The notes beneath the pieces are model-generated. The model was not told the DNA's origin. It was given only the letters and a program-made list of their open reading frames with translations, and did no database searches. From Solirubrobacterales bacterium (GTDB taxonomy: Bacteria > Actinomycetota > Thermoleophilia > Solirubrobacterales > 70-9), in the NCBI GenBank assembly GCA_020438355.1, contig JAGQUT010000003.1, positions 1 to 64,000 of the forward strand: 64,000 nt of DNA, in the 5' to 3' direction. A program made the position numbers and the translations under genes. Positions 63,295-64,000 of this stretch are shown in pieces (the stretch's first letter is position 1; every line of letters begins with the position of its first letter).

Positions 63295-63732
63295 ATGATC
63301 TACCTCCTGAGACACGGAGACGCCGAGCCTGACCAGGGTGCCGGTGATGCCGCCCGGAGACTCACCGAGAAGGGCGAGGCCCAGTCGATTGCGGCCGGAC
63401 TAGCGATGGCCAGGCTAGGGATCAACGTGGACACCTGCCTTGCCTCCCCCAGAGTTCGTGCCTTCGATACGGCAACCCTGGCCTGCCGTGCACTGGGCGT
63501 GCCGGTCGAGTCCGTTGATGCGATCGGCTATGACGACTACGACAGCCTCGAACTTGCGGCGGGTCGTGGCGACACACTGCTGGTCGGCCACGAACCCGAC
63601 ATGTCGATGGAAGTTGCCCGAATCACCGGAGCCAACATCAAGATGAAGAAGGGTGGCCTCGCCATCCTCGACCGCAACATCCTCAAGGCCCTCCTGCGCC
63701 CCCAGGATCTGGCTGCCATCGCCCGGAACTAG
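63295..63732 (+). CDS. sixA: SixA-type phosphohistidine phosphatase
   Basis: Histidine-phosphatase-superfamily protein of 145 residues. The catalytic N-terminus is IYLLRHGDAEPDQGAGDAAR with the RHG motif at 6-8. TCLASPRVRAFDTATLACRA and LLVGHEPDMSMEVARI supply the second Arg and His. In E. coli SixA removes phosphate from histidine-phosphorylated carrier proteins. The short length fits SixA rather than phosphoglycerate mutase. ATG 63295 has TAGGCT six bases upstream. Its stop is in a CTAG shared with the next gene. Confidence 0.88.
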   Translation: MIYLLRHGDAEPDQGAGDAARRLTEKGEAQSIAAGLAMARLGINVDTCLASPRVRAFDTATLACRALGVPVESVDAIGYDDYDSLELAAGRGDTLLVGHEPDMSMEVARITGANIKMKKGGLAILDRNILKALLRPQDLAAIARN

Positions 63733-64000
63733 GCGCAGGACCAGGCGCTGGCGCCGACGTCTGCCCAGATCAGGGCGGCGATCCTGTCCTGCTCGGCCTT
63801 CGAAGCCTCCTGGGGCAGCCCCTCCCCTCCGTACGCCTCCCAGGTCGAAGGAATGATCTGGTAGGCCCCTCCTGCCCCGCTGGACGGATTCAGGGCGGAG
63901 TAGTCGCCTCCGGACTCGCACATCACGATGTAGGTCGGGATCGAGTAGGGGCCACCGAGGTTCTGGGCTACTTCCTCCTCGGCCTGTTCCGCACTCACCT
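63729..64000 (-). CDS. Rpf-like transglycosylase domain protein (5' part outside window)
   Basis: The last 89 or so residues of a protein whose start lies beyond base 64000. YIVMCESGGDYSALNPSSGA and GAYQIIPSTWEAYGG are the core of the resuscitation-promoting-factor / lysozyme-like fold: the Glu in CESGG is the expected catalytic acid, and a Cys in that motif can pair with the Cys two residues from the end (WSCA). A GTG at 63998 is possible but the frame is still open there. Probably secreted and acting on peptidoglycan. Confidence 0.85.
   Translation of the reverse strand, partial: VSAEQAEEEVAQNLGGPYSIPTYIVMCESGGDYSALNPSSGAGGAYQIIPSTWEAYGGEGLPQEASKAEQDRIAALIWADVGASAWSCA

Overview
The window looks like a GC-rich chromosome segment from an actinobacterium, most likely of the class Thermoleophilia (Solirubrobacterales-like). 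This placement is inferred from the 16S 5' end, an actinobacterial-type SerC, a resuscitation-promoting-factor-like lysozyme domain, gatCAB, menaquinone genes, many GTG/TTG starts and many near-leaderless promoters. I saw no tRNA, CRISPR array, insertion sequence or prophage gene.

Layout. 1-567: 5' end of a 16S rRNA gene (minus strand) with its leader, boxA and promoter. 568-4493: tyrS and a divergent class A penicillin-binding protein. 4490-14266: a minus-strand amino-acid operon read right to left: XRE-cupin regulator, leuC, leuD, a Tam-like methyltransferase, leuB, ilvE, cimA, a DegT-family aminotransferase, argH. 14295-16432: a terminator, a possible 28-codon gene, a large hairpin, and leuA with a leucine leader peptide. 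16429-20263: quinone oxidoreductase, serA, serC. 20395-21796: two convergent membrane proteins (DUF4389-like). 21893-22971: ilvC and its terminator. 23031-30456: menaquinone genes menE, menBACD, menF. 30456-33907: ilvN, ilvB and a UDP-sulfoquinovose synthase. 33953-37867: three membrane glycosyltransferases. 38036-44526: a zinc-ribbon protein, a DUF1800-DUF1501-cupredoxin operon, type II NADH dehydrogenase and a secreted serine protease. 44535-53585: gatCAB, folD, pcrA and a cysteine operon (Rrf2, cysK, cysE). 53595-64000: gltX, endonuclease IV, glutamate decarboxylase, acyl-CoA dehydrogenase, dnaE, a crotonase, sixA and a truncated Rpf-like protein.

How the genes fit together. leuA, leuCD, leuB, ilvE, ilvBN and ilvC cover leucine and much of valine synthesis. 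cimA feeds isoleucine synthesis from pyruvate through the same leuCD/leuB enzymes, which explains why it is in the leu operon. serC and serA supply serine to cysE/cysK. GluRS plus GatCAB fits indirect Gln-tRNA (and perhaps Asn-tRNA) synthesis. The menaquinone genes and NDH-2 belong to one respiratory chain.

Most notable result. The paralogous enzymes LeuA and CimA each have a short leader ORF upstream. In each, the stretch holding the regulatory codons (Leu for leuA, Ile for cimA) is complementary to the gene's own Shine-Dalgarno region: 11 bp for leuA, and 10 + 6 bp for cimA. This suggests a translational attenuator in which a ribosome starved at those codons uncovers the downstream start site. 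Other points of interest are a trans-aconitate/isopropylmalate methyltransferase-like gene between leuD and leuB, head-to-head overlap of the gltX and nfo start codons, four convergent gene pairs that share one CTAG as a double stop, and several inverted repeats that look like operators.
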